Assembly: GCA_965230755.1 (NCBI GenBank)
Contig: CBDDLT010000014.1
Span: forward strand, 31,706 to 95,705
DNA length: 64,000 nucleotides
Origin: DATFJT01 sp965230755
GTDB taxonomy: Bacteria > Bacteroidota > Bacteroidia > Chitinophagales > Saprospiraceae
Direction: 5' to 3'
Shown: in pieces, positions 1 to 9,038 of the stretch
Layout of the letters: every line of letters starts with the position of its first letter
Position numbering within the stretch: the stretch's first letter is position 1
Translations under genes and position numbers: made by a program
Notes under the pieces: model-generated
Database searches by the model: none
The model's input: the letters and a program-made list of their open reading frames with translations, nothing else
Told to the model about the DNA's origin: nothing

Positions 1-947
1 AGCAGACTCATGACTTCCCGGGGCCATTTTTTGATCTGGACCTCTCCTTCTTCTCTTATTTTTTGTAAGTATTGTGCATTGTAATATTCAAAACTTGACA
101 AGACGTATTGATTGGATATATTAGAAGCGGCTCTAATGATGGCTTGTAAATCTTCCTCTAGTTCATCGAATTTTTCTTTGTTCACAATATACTCCAAGCT
201 TGTTCCGCTTTCATGCCATCCCGGAGTGTAGTAATATTTCGCAATTTTATGGAAGCCCATTAAGTAATCATGATACGGTCCTAACCATTCCGTGGCATCA
301 ATGATCCCTCGTTCGAGATTGGTATATATTTCCCCTCCTGCAACCAGAACAGAAGTGGCTCCAGCCCTGGATATGACTTTTCCTCCGAGACCGGGCATAC
401 GGATCTTTAATCCCTTTAAGTCCTGAATAGAATCGATGGATTTGTTGAACCATCCTCCCATTTGCATACCGGTGTTTCCACCGAGCAGGGGCAACAAATT
501 ATGATTTTGATAGACTTCTTCCCACAACTCCATTCCTCCACCAGCCAGTAACCAGCTGTTCAACATCTGTGCATTCATTCCAAAAGGCACCGCAGCAAAA
601 AATTGAGCACTTGGAATCTTGCCCGCCCAGTAATACGAGGCTCCATTTCCTATTTCCGCTACGCCAATTTTTACAGCTTCGAAACTCTCCAAGGCAGGAA
701 CAAGTTCACCAGCACCAAATACCTTGATTTTCATTCGGCCACCGGACATCATCTCTACATTATGAGCAAACATTTCACATGCCTCACCGAGTATGGGAAA
801 ATTAGGCGGCCAGGTGGTTAACATCTTCCAGTAGTACTCTTGCTTAAATCGATGCTCTGTTTTTTTCGTTTCGCTCTTGGAACATGAAGACAGACCATAA
901 GCCATGGCACCGGCCAGAGAACATTTCAAAAATCCTTTTCTATCCAT
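1..947 (-). CDS. TRAP transporter substrate-binding lipoprotein, DctP/TakP-like (3' end outside window)
   Basis: The reverse strand reads from an ATG at 947 to the left edge with no stop, so the C-terminus is missing. The N-terminus is a short hydrophobic signal ending in LSSC, so this is probably a lipoprotein. The body matches the DctP family of TRAP solute receptors: a GGWF segment, a LKGLKIRMPGLGG segment, AGGEIYTNLE followed by IDATEW, and YYTPGWHE. This arrangement is typical of the TakP-like branch, which binds 2-oxo acids or related carboxylates. It should capture a carboxylate in the periplasm for a membrane DctQ/DctM pair, which would lie left of the window. The ligand is inferred only from family resemblance. 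A strong hairpin at 1040-1069 separates it from the upstream peptidase gene, so it probably has its own promoter. Confidence 0.85.
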   Translation of the reverse strand, partial: MDRKGFLKCSLAGAMAYGLSSCSKSETKKTEHRFKQEYYWKMLTTWPPNFPILGEACEMFAHNVEMMSGGRMKIKVFGAGELVPALESFEAVKIGVAEIGNGASYYWAGKIPSAQFFAAVPFGMNAQMLNSWLLAGGGMELWEEVYQNHNLLPLLGGNTGMQMGGWFNKSIDSIQDLKGLKIRMPGLGGKVISRAGATSVLVAGGEIYTNLERGIIDATEWLGPYHDYLMGFHKIAKYYYTPGWHESGTSLEYIVNKEKFDELEEDLQAIIRAASNISNQYVLSSFEYYNAQYLQKIREEGEVQIKKWPREVMSL

Positions 948-1029
948 TCTACTACATCTATGAAATGGAAATTAAGGGAATTATAGCAATTTGAATATGA
1001 AAAGGCATCAAAACTTCAAACTGGGATGT

Positions 1030-1069
1030 ACTGAAAATAAAAAGGGTCTGGATAAATCCAGACCCTTTT
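1030..1069 (-). terminator. Intrinsic terminator after the S8 peptidase gene
   Basis: An almost perfect inverted repeat runs from 1040 to 1069. GGGTCTGG at 1044-1051 pairs with CCAGACCC at 1058-1065, flanked by A and T runs. On the minus strand it follows the peptidase stop codon by about 27 nt and is followed by a short U-rich tail. The symmetric A/T flanks mean it could work in both directions. Confidence 0.8.
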
Positions 1070-1096
1070 GCTTATATTTTATGTATTGATGTACTA

Positions 1097-2671
1097 TTAC
1101 ATCGCCATTTTTACCGCTTCATAAGCGTTCACTACACCTCCTGTTTTTGACAAACTTTCAAAAGGAACTAGGATTGCAGGATCACCTGGAAGTTTTACTT
1201 TGTTATCTAATTTTACTGAAGATTTCAACAAAATCTTCTTTACTTTCTTTGCAGATAACTCAGGATAGTAAGATCTCAATAAACTCGCAACACCGGCAAC
1301 TACGGGAGAAGCCATAGATGTCCCACTATACGTTGCATAATCACTCTGAGGAACTGTAGAATAAATCTGGTATCCAGGAGCGAAAAGATCAACTTGTTTT
1401 TTACCATAGTTAGAGAACGAAGCAACCATATCTTCACCTGGTTTCCAAGAGAAAGCTCCAACTTCTATCCAGTTCTTAGCTGATTTCTTAAAGAATAAGA
1501 ATTTCTTCTTGTATACATCATTAGGGAAGTTGTCTGCAACATCGTTGTCTTGAGAACTGTTTCCTGCCGCGTGTACCAATAGAACATCGTTTTTCTCAGC
1601 ATATTTAACCGCCTCATCAACTACTTTTTTGTTCCATCCGTATCCTTTACCAAAACTCATATTGATGACTTTGGCACCATTGTCTACAGCATAACGAATT
1701 GAGTTAGCCACATCTTTGTCTCTTTCATCACCATCTGGAACCGCTCTGATAGACATAATTTTTACATTGTCCGCAATTCCATCCATTCCAACATCATTAC
1801 CTCTGATAGCTGCTACAATACCAGCAACATGAGTTCCGTGACCAGCGTCTGGTCCTTCTGCATCATTGTTACCATATCCTGTCTCGTACAAATCATTTTC
1901 ATTGTCACCAACTATGGTTTGAGGATTAAAATCGGCATTGTAGTGATGATTCAAGCTTCCGTTGTAATAATTCAATGTACCTTCTCTCATCTCATCAAGT
2001 TGAGAAAGATCCATATCTCTGTTCAAAGCTCTTGTCAATGCTTTTTTGATATCTTCTTTAGAATCAGGAAGTGCCTCAACATTTTCCATATTAAGTTCCA
2101 TTCCTTTCTTTTCAAACATCTTTATACCAGCTTCTAAATTATCAAAATAAGCTGTGGCTCTATCTACATTACCTTGCAACTCATCTCTTTTCTTTTCGAA
2201 AGCCTCTTTAATGCCCATCCATCTCTTGTACTCTTTCTTCTGAGAACCATTGAGATCTTTGACATTTGCATTAGCAAATTTCTTCTTGTAGTGACGATAA
2301 AGTCTTGTGATTTCTAAATTGGCAGCATTAAGATTTTCTCCGTTTGCTCCACCTAAGAAATTCCATCCATAAACATCATCAACGTATCCGTTCTTATCAT
2401 CGTCCTTACCGTTATTCGGAATCTCATCTTCATTGACCCAAATAATATCAGACAAATCTTCGTGCTCTAAGTCTACTCCACTATCGATGATAGCGACAAT
2501 AACAGGTGTAGATTTTTTACCTTTTAGTAACTGGTATGCTTTTTCGGTAGAAACTCCAGTAACACCGTCTTCATTTCTGTCTTTGTTGAACCAATTATCC
2601 GGTCCTTGAGCAAATGACGCATTGAAGCCGAAAACTACTACAGCAATAAATGCAAATACAAATTTCTTCAT
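1097..2671 (-). CDS. Secreted S8 (subtilisin-family) serine peptidase
   Basis: This 524-residue protein starts with a cleavable-looking signal peptide (residues 1-21, ending FAQ). The catalytic triad is intact: Asp63 in IIDSGVD, His278 in GHGTHVAG and Ser452 in GTSMASP, with the oxyanion Asn371 in HAAGN. The Asp-to-His distance of about 215 residues is much longer than in classical subtilisins. The insertion at roughly 115-235 is lysine/glutamate-rich and probably helical. I see no T9SS sorting domain at the C-terminus, so the protein is probably periplasmic or released by another route. It is transcribed alone, divergent from recQ, and ends at a strong hairpin terminator. The family assignment is certain; the substrate is unknown. 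Confidence 0.93.
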   Translation of the reverse strand: MKKFVFAFIAVVVFGFNASFAQGPDNWFNKDRNEDGVTGVSTEKAYQLLKGKKSTPVIVAIIDSGVDLEHEDLSDIIWVNEDEIPNNGKDDDKNGYVDDVYGWNFLGGANGENLNAANLEITRLYRHYKKKFANANVKDLNGSQKKEYKRWMGIKEAFEKKRDELQGNVDRATAYFDNLEAGIKMFEKKGMELNMENVEALPDSKEDIKKALTRALNRDMDLSQLDEMREGTLNYYNGSLNHHYNADFNPQTIVGDNENDLYETGYGNNDAEGPDAGHGTHVAGIVAAIRGNDVGMDGIADNVKIMSIRAVPDGDERDKDVANSIRYAVDNGAKVINMSFGKGYGWNKKVVDEAVKYAEKNDVLLVHAAGNSSQDNDVADNFPNDVYKKKFLFFKKSAKNWIEVGAFSWKPGEDMVASFSNYGKKQVDLFAPGYQIYSTVPQSDYATYSGTSMASPVVAGVASLLRSYYPELSAKKVKKILLKSSVKLDNKVKLPGDPAILVPFESLSKTGGVVNAYEAVKMAM

Positions 2672-2756
2672 TATTTTAATCGTTTAGTTAAATTCACGAA
2701 CAATGATAAAAACAAATGCTGATAATTGCTGATTTTATTCGACGAGATTATCATTA

Positions 2757-4652
2757 ATGACGTCAAAAACTAATGTCAAAACGAAAAAGCTGCTTCTGGA
2801 ATATTGGGGTTATACCAGTTTTAGACCTCTTCAAGACCAAATAATAAGCAGTATTCTCGGCAGTAATGACACACTTGCCTTATTGCCAACTGGTGGTGGG
2901 AAGTCCATCTGTTACCAAATTCCTGCTCTGGCTTTGCCGGGAATTACCTTGGTAATTTCTCCATTGATAGCCTTAATGCAAGACCAGGTTGAGCAACTCA
3001 AGAAAAGGGGCATTCAAGCTGAATCCATTCACAGTGGTCTTCATTATAAGACGATAGATCGCATACTGGATAACTGTATATACGGAGAAATCAAGTTGCT
3101 ATACTTATCTCCCGAGAGAATGAAGAATAATTTGACCCTGGAACGAATCAAGCGGATGAAAGTTTCGCTTATAGCCGTCGATGAGGCTCATTGTATTTCT
3201 CAATGGGGATATGACTTCAGACCTTCCTATTTGGAATTGTCAAGCCTAAGGGAAGTTCATCCGGATGCACCTATGATCGCTCTTACCGCTACAGCTACGG
3301 ATCAGGTTGTCGAAGACATCCAGGACAAACTTGGTTTCGACGCCTCTAAATCCAATGTATATAGAGGATCTTTCGCCCGAAAAAATATTTCATTTAAGAA
3401 TGAAAGCACCACAATAAAAGAAGTACGGCTTTTAGAAATACTGCAAGAATCTGACGCCTCGTCTCTTATTTATGTTCGAAACAGGGGAAAAACAGTTAAG
3501 GTGGCCAATTTTCTTCAACATCGTGGCTTGAACGCTGATTTTTATCACGCCGGACTACTACCCGAAGACAGAAGAAAGAAACAAGAACAATGGATCAATT
3601 CAAGTGATCAAATCATGGTTTGCACCAATGCCTTTGGCATGGGTATTGACAAGAGCAATGTTCGCAAGGTCATCCACATCGATATTCCGGAAAGTTTAGA
3701 ATCGTACTATCAAGAGGCAGGTAGAGCGGGTCGTGACGGCCATCCTTCTCAAGCCATCCTCTTGTGGAATCAAAGCGATATTCTCAAACTGCGCAAACAA
3801 GTGGAACAACAATTTCCACCGATCGATCTAATCAAAGATATATACAATACGCTGTGCACTGTACTGCATCTTCCTTATGGAGAGGGTTTGGATCAGACAT
3901 TCACCCTTCCCGTGGTGAAGATCATGGAAAGGCTATCTATCGACAAGAACACCTTGGTCAACGGATTAAAGTGGCTCGAAAAGAACATGTTGATATCATT
4001 GAGTTCAGGCGCCAAGGAAACAGTGTATATTCCATCACCTCACCATTTATATAGAAGAGCAACAGAAATTCAAAAGGAGATCGTTCAAGTCATTTTCAGA
4101 ATCCATGAAGGGGTTAGTTTGTATTCCGTCGAACTCAAGATCAATAAGCTCACACAATGGTTGGGGATTGGAAAACAAGAATGCAGAGCAGAACTTCGAA
4201 AGCTTAAACTACACGGATATATAGATTATCAAATGTCCAATGCAGAACCAAAACTCAGCTTTCTTACCGATCGAATCCCAAAAGAAAATATAAGAATAGA
4301 TCGAAAGCTTTATCAATTGCTCAAGGAAAAGCATCAACATCGGTTGGAAAAAATGATTGAGTATGCCCAATCCGATATTTGTTTGCAAAATTTCATATTA
4401 AACTACTTTGGCGAGGACAATGATACCGTATGTGGCCAATGCAGTGTATGCCAAATAACAAATTGGGATACTAATTCGATTAAAACCTATGTTTTAGATC
4501 AGGTAAGTCAGGAACCCCAGATTTTGGAAATGCTATTGGCGGAATTTGATATTGATCTTAAGGAAAAGGTGCTTTCAGAGATCAGTAAGTTGATAGACGC
4601 TAAAATACTGAGTACCGACTTGGAACGAATTTGGCTATGTCAGACAAGATGA
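2757..4652 (+). CDS. recQ: ATP-dependent DNA helicase RecQ
   Basis: This is a 631-residue superfamily 2 helicase that unwinds DNA 3' to 5' in recombination and repair. Walker A (PTGGGKS, Lys49), the DEAH box (residues 142-145) followed by CISQWGYDFRPSY, and motif VI (QEAGRAGRDG) are all present. After the helicase core there is a RecQ-type zinc site with four cysteines (C..NFILNYF..C..C..C) and a winged-helix RQC region. I see no HRDC domain. The start at 2757 gives the usual N-terminus, with the FRPLQ motif near residue 22. The stop codon overlaps the next ATG, so the glycosyltransferase downstream is probably translated by coupling. Confidence 0.95.
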   Translation: MTSKTNVKTKKLLLEYWGYTSFRPLQDQIISSILGSNDTLALLPTGGGKSICYQIPALALPGITLVISPLIALMQDQVEQLKKRGIQAESIHSGLHYKTIDRILDNCIYGEIKLLYLSPERMKNNLTLERIKRMKVSLIAVDEAHCISQWGYDFRPSYLELSSLREVHPDAPMIALTATATDQVVEDIQDKLGFDASKSNVYRGSFARKNISFKNESTTIKEVRLLEILQESDASSLIYVRNRGKTVKVANFLQHRGLNADFYHAGLLPEDRRKKQEQWINSSDQIMVCTNAFGMGIDKSNVRKVIHIDIPESLESYYQEAGRAGRDGHPSQAILLWNQSDILKLRKQVEQQFPPIDLIKDIYNTLCTVLHLPYGEGLDQTFTLPVVKIMERLSIDKNTLVNGLKWLEKNMLISLSSGAKETVYIPSPHHLYRRATEIQKEIVQVIFRIHEGVSLYSVELKINKLTQWLGIGKQECRAELRKLKLHGYIDYQMSNAEPKLSFLTDRIPKENIRIDRKLYQLLKEKHQHRLEKMIEYAQSDICLQNFILNYFGEDNDTVCGQCSVCQITNWDTNSIKTYVLDQVSQEPQILEMLLAEFDIDLKEKVLSEISKLIDAKILSTDLERIWLCQTR

Positions 4653-5755
4653 GAATAAGCATACTGGTTAGCAATAATATTCGACAAGATCAAAGAATGA
4701 AGAAAATCTCTTTGGTTTTAGCCGAAATGGGATTTGATGTCGAACTAGTAGGCAGAAAAATCTATCCGAATGATCATTTAGAATTATCTGATAGAAAAGT
4801 TCATCTATTGAAATTACCATTTAATTCTGGTGTGCTATTCTACTTATCTTATGCCATTTACAGCTTTTTATACCTCCTGAGAACCCGACCTCAAATCATC
4901 TATTCCGTCGATTGCGATACTCTGTTACCAGCTATTTTATACAAAATCATCTTTGGAAAAAAACTGATATACGACGCGCATGAACTATTTGACCAGGTTC
5001 CGGAATTAGACAAAAGTCCAATGAAGCGTAAAATATGGAGAGCATTAGAAAGCTGGGGCTCGAAACATGCCTTGCTGAATATTGCTGTTGCTCCTACTAT
5101 AGCCGGTATTTTAAGTGATCGAAATAAAGTTCCTTTTCAGATAATTCGAAATTTAAGTAGTAAACCCAAAGTTCACATCAACCATAATAATTATGACAAA
5201 AAAATACTGCTCTACCAAGGCATGTTGAATGAAGGAAGAGGCCTCGAATTCATTATTGAGTCAATGGAATACCTGGAGGCTTGGCATCTGTGGATCATTG
5301 GAAATGGGGATCTTGAACAAGCACTTATTTCGCAAGCCTCAAAATCTTCGGCACGGGATAGGATTAAATTCTATGGATTTATTGATCCGGAAAACCTGCC
5401 GGAATTAACGCGTCAAGCTACGTGGGGATTAAACATACTAGATGATCGAAGCAAGAGTTATTTCTTATCTCTGGCCAACAGGACCTTTGATTATCTGGCC
5501 GCTGGTCTACCAGCTATTCATATGGCCTTTCCGGAATATCAGCATTTGCAAAACGAGTATCAATGCTTTCGACTGCTCGATAAAATGGATAGAACTACAT
5601 TCATCAAAATAATTGAGCAAACAAATGAAGAGGAATATCTTCATATTAAGGAAAACTCAAAAAAAGCAATGGAGCAATTGAATTGGGAACATGAATCCAT
5701 TCGACTCAAAGAACTTTTCCAAGCAGCTCTAACTACTGGAAAGTCACCTTCTTGA
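4649..5755 (+). CDS. GT4-like glycosyltransferase
   Basis: This protein of about 368 residues has the two-domain GT-B look of GT4 enzymes. The N-terminal half holds NNIRQDQRMKK and an IYDAHELF segment. The C-terminal half holds LLYQGMLNEGRGLEFIIES, a typical nucleotide-sugar-domain start. I chose ATG 4649 because it overlaps the recQ stop (ATGA); in-frame TTG 4631 and ATG 4637 would extend it into recQ. The 3' end overlaps the convergent M28 peptidase gene by 23 bp. It should transfer a sugar from a nucleotide donor, perhaps to a surface glycan or lipid, but nothing nearby names the acceptor. Confidence 0.85.
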   Translation: MRISILVSNNIRQDQRMKKISLVLAEMGFDVELVGRKIYPNDHLELSDRKVHLLKLPFNSGVLFYLSYAIYSFLYLLRTRPQIIYSVDCDTLLPAILYKIIFGKKLIYDAHELFDQVPELDKSPMKRKIWRALESWGSKHALLNIAVAPTIAGILSDRNKVPFQIIRNLSSKPKVHINHNNYDKKILLYQGMLNEGRGLEFIIESMEYLEAWHLWIIGNGDLEQALISQASKSSARDRIKFYGFIDPENLPELTRQATWGLNILDDRSKSYFLSLANRTFDYLAAGLPAIHMAFPEYQHLQNEYQCFRLLDKMDRTTFIKIIEQTNEEEYLHIKENSKKAMEQLNWEHESIRLKELFQAALTTGKSPS

Positions 5756-6956
5756 CCAATTCCTTTCCTTCTCGAATGACCGTAACTTCCGCACTAGATC
5801 CAGGTTCGAATGCACCAAGGGCTTTCATATAACTCATCATATCTACGATAATCAGATCACCCATCTTAACCACCACATCTCCTTTTTCCAATCCAGCAAC
5901 CGAAGCAGTTTTACCTTCTCTGACTCCGTCAATTCGCATTCCTTTTCCCGAAAATAAGTAATCCGGCATCACTCCCAATGTCACTTTGAATTTGGGCAAA
6001 TCAGAAGAAGAATCCGCTGTCTTCACAAAATCAAAGCTCTGCTCCTCATCCAATTCAAGGATAAGCTCAAGTATATAGTCTAGTATAGAAATCAGCCCAT
6101 CGTAATTAATCAGGTGTTCGTCATCAGAAGGCTTGTGATAGTCCTCATGCTGCCCTGTGAAAAAAGACAATACCGGAACATCGGAGTAATAAAAGGAAGC
6201 GTGATCACTGGGTCCAGAGCCACTGTCTTCTATTTTCAACTGAAAATCGTGCTCCATCTCATCAATAACAGGTCGGAAAGAGTTGGTCGTACCGGCTCCG
6301 TATATCGCCAGTTTATTTTCCTCATTCAGTCTACCAATCATATCCATATTGACCATGAAGCTGATCTCATCAAGATCTATAGTAGGATTCTTGGTGAAAA
6401 AATTCGACCCTAAAAGTCCTTTTTCCTCTCCGGAAAATGCCAATAATAGAATATTATGGTTTAGCTTTTTATCCTTTAAAACCCTTCCCAACTCCAACAA
6501 ACCGGCAACACCACTGGCATTATCATCAGCTCCATTGTGAATCATTGGCTCACCTACGTACAAGGATCCTTCAGGACCATAGCCAAGGTGGTCGTAATGA
6601 GCACCAAGCACAATAGTTTTTTCTGCGTTCTTATCTATAAATCCCAATACATTGAGTCCATTGATCTCCTTGCCATCGGCATGAGGTTCATGCGGATTCC
6701 TTCTCACCACTTTGAAGCTCTGGAAATAATGATCATTCTCCCCTCCCCCTTTTATTCCATTGTATTGCATCATGGTTTCAATGAAATTTGCCGCCATTTT
6801 TTCTCCTCGTGTACCGGTCTCACGACCTTCCATGTCATCAGATGCCAAAAATTCAATGATACTCTCCAATCTATCTCTTTCGAAATGATTATTGTCTTGC
6901 GTCCAGCAAGTAGCTAAAGTAGAACACAGTAAAAAAGTCAGTAGTGAAATGCGCAT
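5733..6956 (-). CDS. Secreted M28 zinc aminopeptidase with C-terminal PDZ domain
   Basis: This 407-residue protein starts with a signal peptide (about residues 1-19). The M28 metal ligands are all visible: His120 in GAHYDH, bridging Asp144 in GADDNASG, Glu177/Glu178 in SGEEKGLLGS, Asp205 in VNMDMIGR and His274 in EDYHKPSDD. The last ~95 residues form a PDZ domain with GMRIDGV, AGLEKGDVVVKMGD and EVTVIREGKE. M28 plus PDZ is common in Bacteroidota and fits a periplasmic or cell-surface aminopeptidase. The gene is convergent with the glycosyltransferase, and the two tails overlap by 23 bp. Confidence 0.92.
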   Translation of the reverse strand: MRISLLTFLLCSTLATCWTQDNNHFERDRLESIIEFLASDDMEGRETGTRGEKMAANFIETMMQYNGIKGGGENDHYFQSFKVVRRNPHEPHADGKEINGLNVLGFIDKNAEKTIVLGAHYDHLGYGPEGSLYVGEPMIHNGADDNASGVAGLLELGRVLKDKKLNHNILLLAFSGEEKGLLGSNFFTKNPTIDLDEISFMVNMDMIGRLNEENKLAIYGAGTTNSFRPVIDEMEHDFQLKIEDSGSGPSDHASFYYSDVPVLSFFTGQHEDYHKPSDDEHLINYDGLISILDYILELILELDEEQSFDFVKTADSSSDLPKFKVTLGVMPDYLFSGKGMRIDGVREGKTASVAGLEKGDVVVKMGDLIIVDMMSYMKALGAFEPGSSAEVTVIREGKELVKKVTFQ

Positions 6957-7020
6957 TGTTATCGTATCTTTTAAATTGATTTGTGATTTTCTTTAGTAGA
7001 TTTACAAAAAATCAAGTTTA

Positions 7021-8130
7021 ATGAAAATAAGTCATTTAGTCATCATTCTATCAGTTTTAGTATTCCTCGCATGTAACAATTCTGAAAAAACTAATGTTGC
7101 GGAGTCTGAAACAAATAATGAAGCACCAACAGCGGATACCTTGAGAAAAGAACAAGAGGTGCATCTTAAAAATCTACGTCAACTAACCTTTGGCGGAGAT
7201 AATGCTGAGGCGTATTGGAGTTTTGAAGATGATCAATTGATTTTTCAGGCTAATAATCCAGAGTGGGGAACGGAATGTGATCAGATATTTTTACTTCCTT
7301 CTATCGAAGCTGTCGGTGCAAAAATTCCCAAAATGATTAGTACCGGAAAAGGTCGTACTACTTGTTCTTATTTCATGCCAGGGGATAGCACGGTACTATA
7401 TGCTTCCACGCATTTGGCTGGAGAGAATTGTCCGCCTGAACCAGGTAGAGAATCGGGTAAATATGTCTGGCCTATTTACCCCGGCTATGATATATTCGTA
7501 TCTGACTTGGAAGGTAATATTGTTCAACGACTAACGGAAAGAGATGGATACGATGCCGAAGCAACCGTATCGCCCCAAGGAGATAAGATCGTTTTCACTT
7601 CTGATAGAAGTGGTGACTTGGAGTTATGGACGATGGATATAGATGGCTCTAATAAAAAGCAAGTGACCAGTGGTTTAGGCTACGATGGCGGTGCTTTTTT
7701 CAGTCCAGATGGAAAGAAATTAATATTTAGGGCCTCCAGACCTCAAACGGATGAGGCAAAAGAAGAATACACTAGTTTGCTCAAGGAAGGCCTCGTACAA
7801 CCTACGGAAATGGAGCTTTTCGTATGTAATGTGGATGGCTCAGAGCTACAACAAATAACGAATCTGGGAAAAGCGAATTGGGCTCCATTCTTTCATCCCA
7901 GCGGAGAAAAAGTAATTTTCAGTTCGAATCATACCAGCCAAAGAGGATTCCCATTCAATCTTTATATGATCAATTTGGATGGTACAGGACTCAAGCAAAT
8001 TACATATGACGAGACCTTTGATTCGTTTCCTATGTTCTCCTACAGTGGAAAACATCTGGTTTTTTCTTCGAATAGAAATAATGGTGGCACCAGAGCGACG
8101 AATTTGTTTGTTGCGGAATGGGTAGATTAG
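7021..8130 (+). CDS. PD40/TolB-like beta-propeller lipoprotein
   Basis: The 369-residue product begins with a lipoprotein signal ending in FLAC (Cys about residue 18). The rest contains repeated PD40 blades such as ATVSPQGDKIVFTSDRSGD, FFSPDGKKLIFRAS and FFHPSGEKVIFSSN. These follow the pattern of TolB and of the N-terminal propeller of prolyl oligopeptidases, but there is no peptidase domain and no TolB N-terminal domain. It is therefore a stand-alone surface or periplasmic propeller, probably binding a protein or peptide. It is divergent from the M28 gene across 64 bp, and a shared peptide-related role is possible but unproven. Confidence 0.85.
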   Translation: MKISHLVIILSVLVFLACNNSEKTNVAESETNNEAPTADTLRKEQEVHLKNLRQLTFGGDNAEAYWSFEDDQLIFQANNPEWGTECDQIFLLPSIEAVGAKIPKMISTGKGRTTCSYFMPGDSTVLYASTHLAGENCPPEPGRESGKYVWPIYPGYDIFVSDLEGNIVQRLTERDGYDAEATVSPQGDKIVFTSDRSGDLELWTMDIDGSNKKQVTSGLGYDGGAFFSPDGKKLIFRASRPQTDEAKEEYTSLLKEGLVQPTEMELFVCNVDGSELQQITNLGKANWAPFFHPSGEKVIFSSNHTSQRGFPFNLYMINLDGTGLKQITYDETFDSFPMFSYSGKHLVFSSNRNNGGTRATNLFVAEWVD

Positions 8131-8178
8131 AATTTGGATGACTAATTCTAAGCTAGACCTGGAATATAATTACGACTG

Positions 8179-8910
8179 CTAATCCATTTCCAGTTCATAT
8201 TCCCCATCTTTTAATTCAGGAAGTCCTATTTCGGTTCTACGCTTATTGGTTTCTTCGAGATTATCAATTATGGGCAGTCCCACACTCATAGTTGAGGTAT
8301 TAAATGACTTATTCGTCCCGTAGAGTTGGGTTTGATTTAAGATTTTAGTTTTGATATTGTCGACAAAACTTGCATATTTGTTCGGGCTTAATCTTTCTTC
8401 CTCTACTTCTGGCATTAGTAATTGAATCATTTCATCCAGGTAGTTTTGGGGGCCTACTTCGCTAGGAGGATGCAATAAAATAGGATACATCAAATCCCTT
8501 TCTATTCCTAATCTTTGCTCCGATGGATATCCATAATTGGAGATCAAAGACTTAAGATCTACATAGTTTTGATAATCTAAGGCATGCTGTAATTCCCACA
8601 GAGAATCAATTTGGCCATCGGTCAATGTCTTCTCCACCGTTTTCGAAAATGCCATGTATTCCTCAATGGATGAAGTTTTTCTCATTTCCGCATCTTTTTT
8701 CAAGAGCTCTTCGTCCATCGTACCTAAAGAAATCACCTTCCTGTATTTCTGATCTAATTCTGCCATAGACTCAATCTCATCAACCAAGCTCATCTTAATC
8801 GAATCCGTCAACTCCACATAGCTACTTGATTCCTCTTGATTTTGAGTTTTAGTACAATTACTTAGAATATATATAAGAGTGAGAGACAAAATAAACTTTA
8901 AGCAGTTCAT
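8179..8910 (-). CDS. Hypothetical lipoprotein
   Basis: This 243-residue protein has a typical lipoprotein signal with lipobox ILSNC. The mature part is acidic and looks mainly helical. It ends with a conserved-looking stretch (ERDLMYPILLHPPSEVGPQNYLDEM, cited as the region around residues 135-160) followed by a segment naming no known domain. I do not recognise a family. It is convergent with the PD40 gene, with 48 bp between them, and stands alone on its strand. Confidence 0.7.
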   Translation of the reverse strand: MNCLKFILSLTLIYILSNCTKTQNQEESSSYVELTDSIKMSLVDEIESMAELDQKYRKVISLGTMDEELLKKDAEMRKTSSIEEYMAFSKTVEKTLTDGQIDSLWELQHALDYQNYVDLKSLISNYGYPSEQRLGIERDLMYPILLHPPSEVGPQNYLDEMIQLLMPEVEEERLSPNKYASFVDNIKTKILNQTQLYGTNKSFNTSTMSVGLPIIDNLEETNKRRTEIGLPELKDGEYELEMD

Positions 8911-9038
8911 AGCAGATCTTTTAATTCTATGATTGAAGTTCCAATTAAGAAAACGGAACTCATTAAAATTGGGCGTCTACATCTTCCAACTAATATACAT
9001 ATTTCAGTGATATATTGAATCCCTTATACACCGATCGT

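Noticed and set aside
8127..8151. Inverted repeat TTAGAATT...AATTCTAA at the end of the PD40 gene
   Set aside because: It is A+T-rich and lacks a T tract, so I do not call it a terminator.
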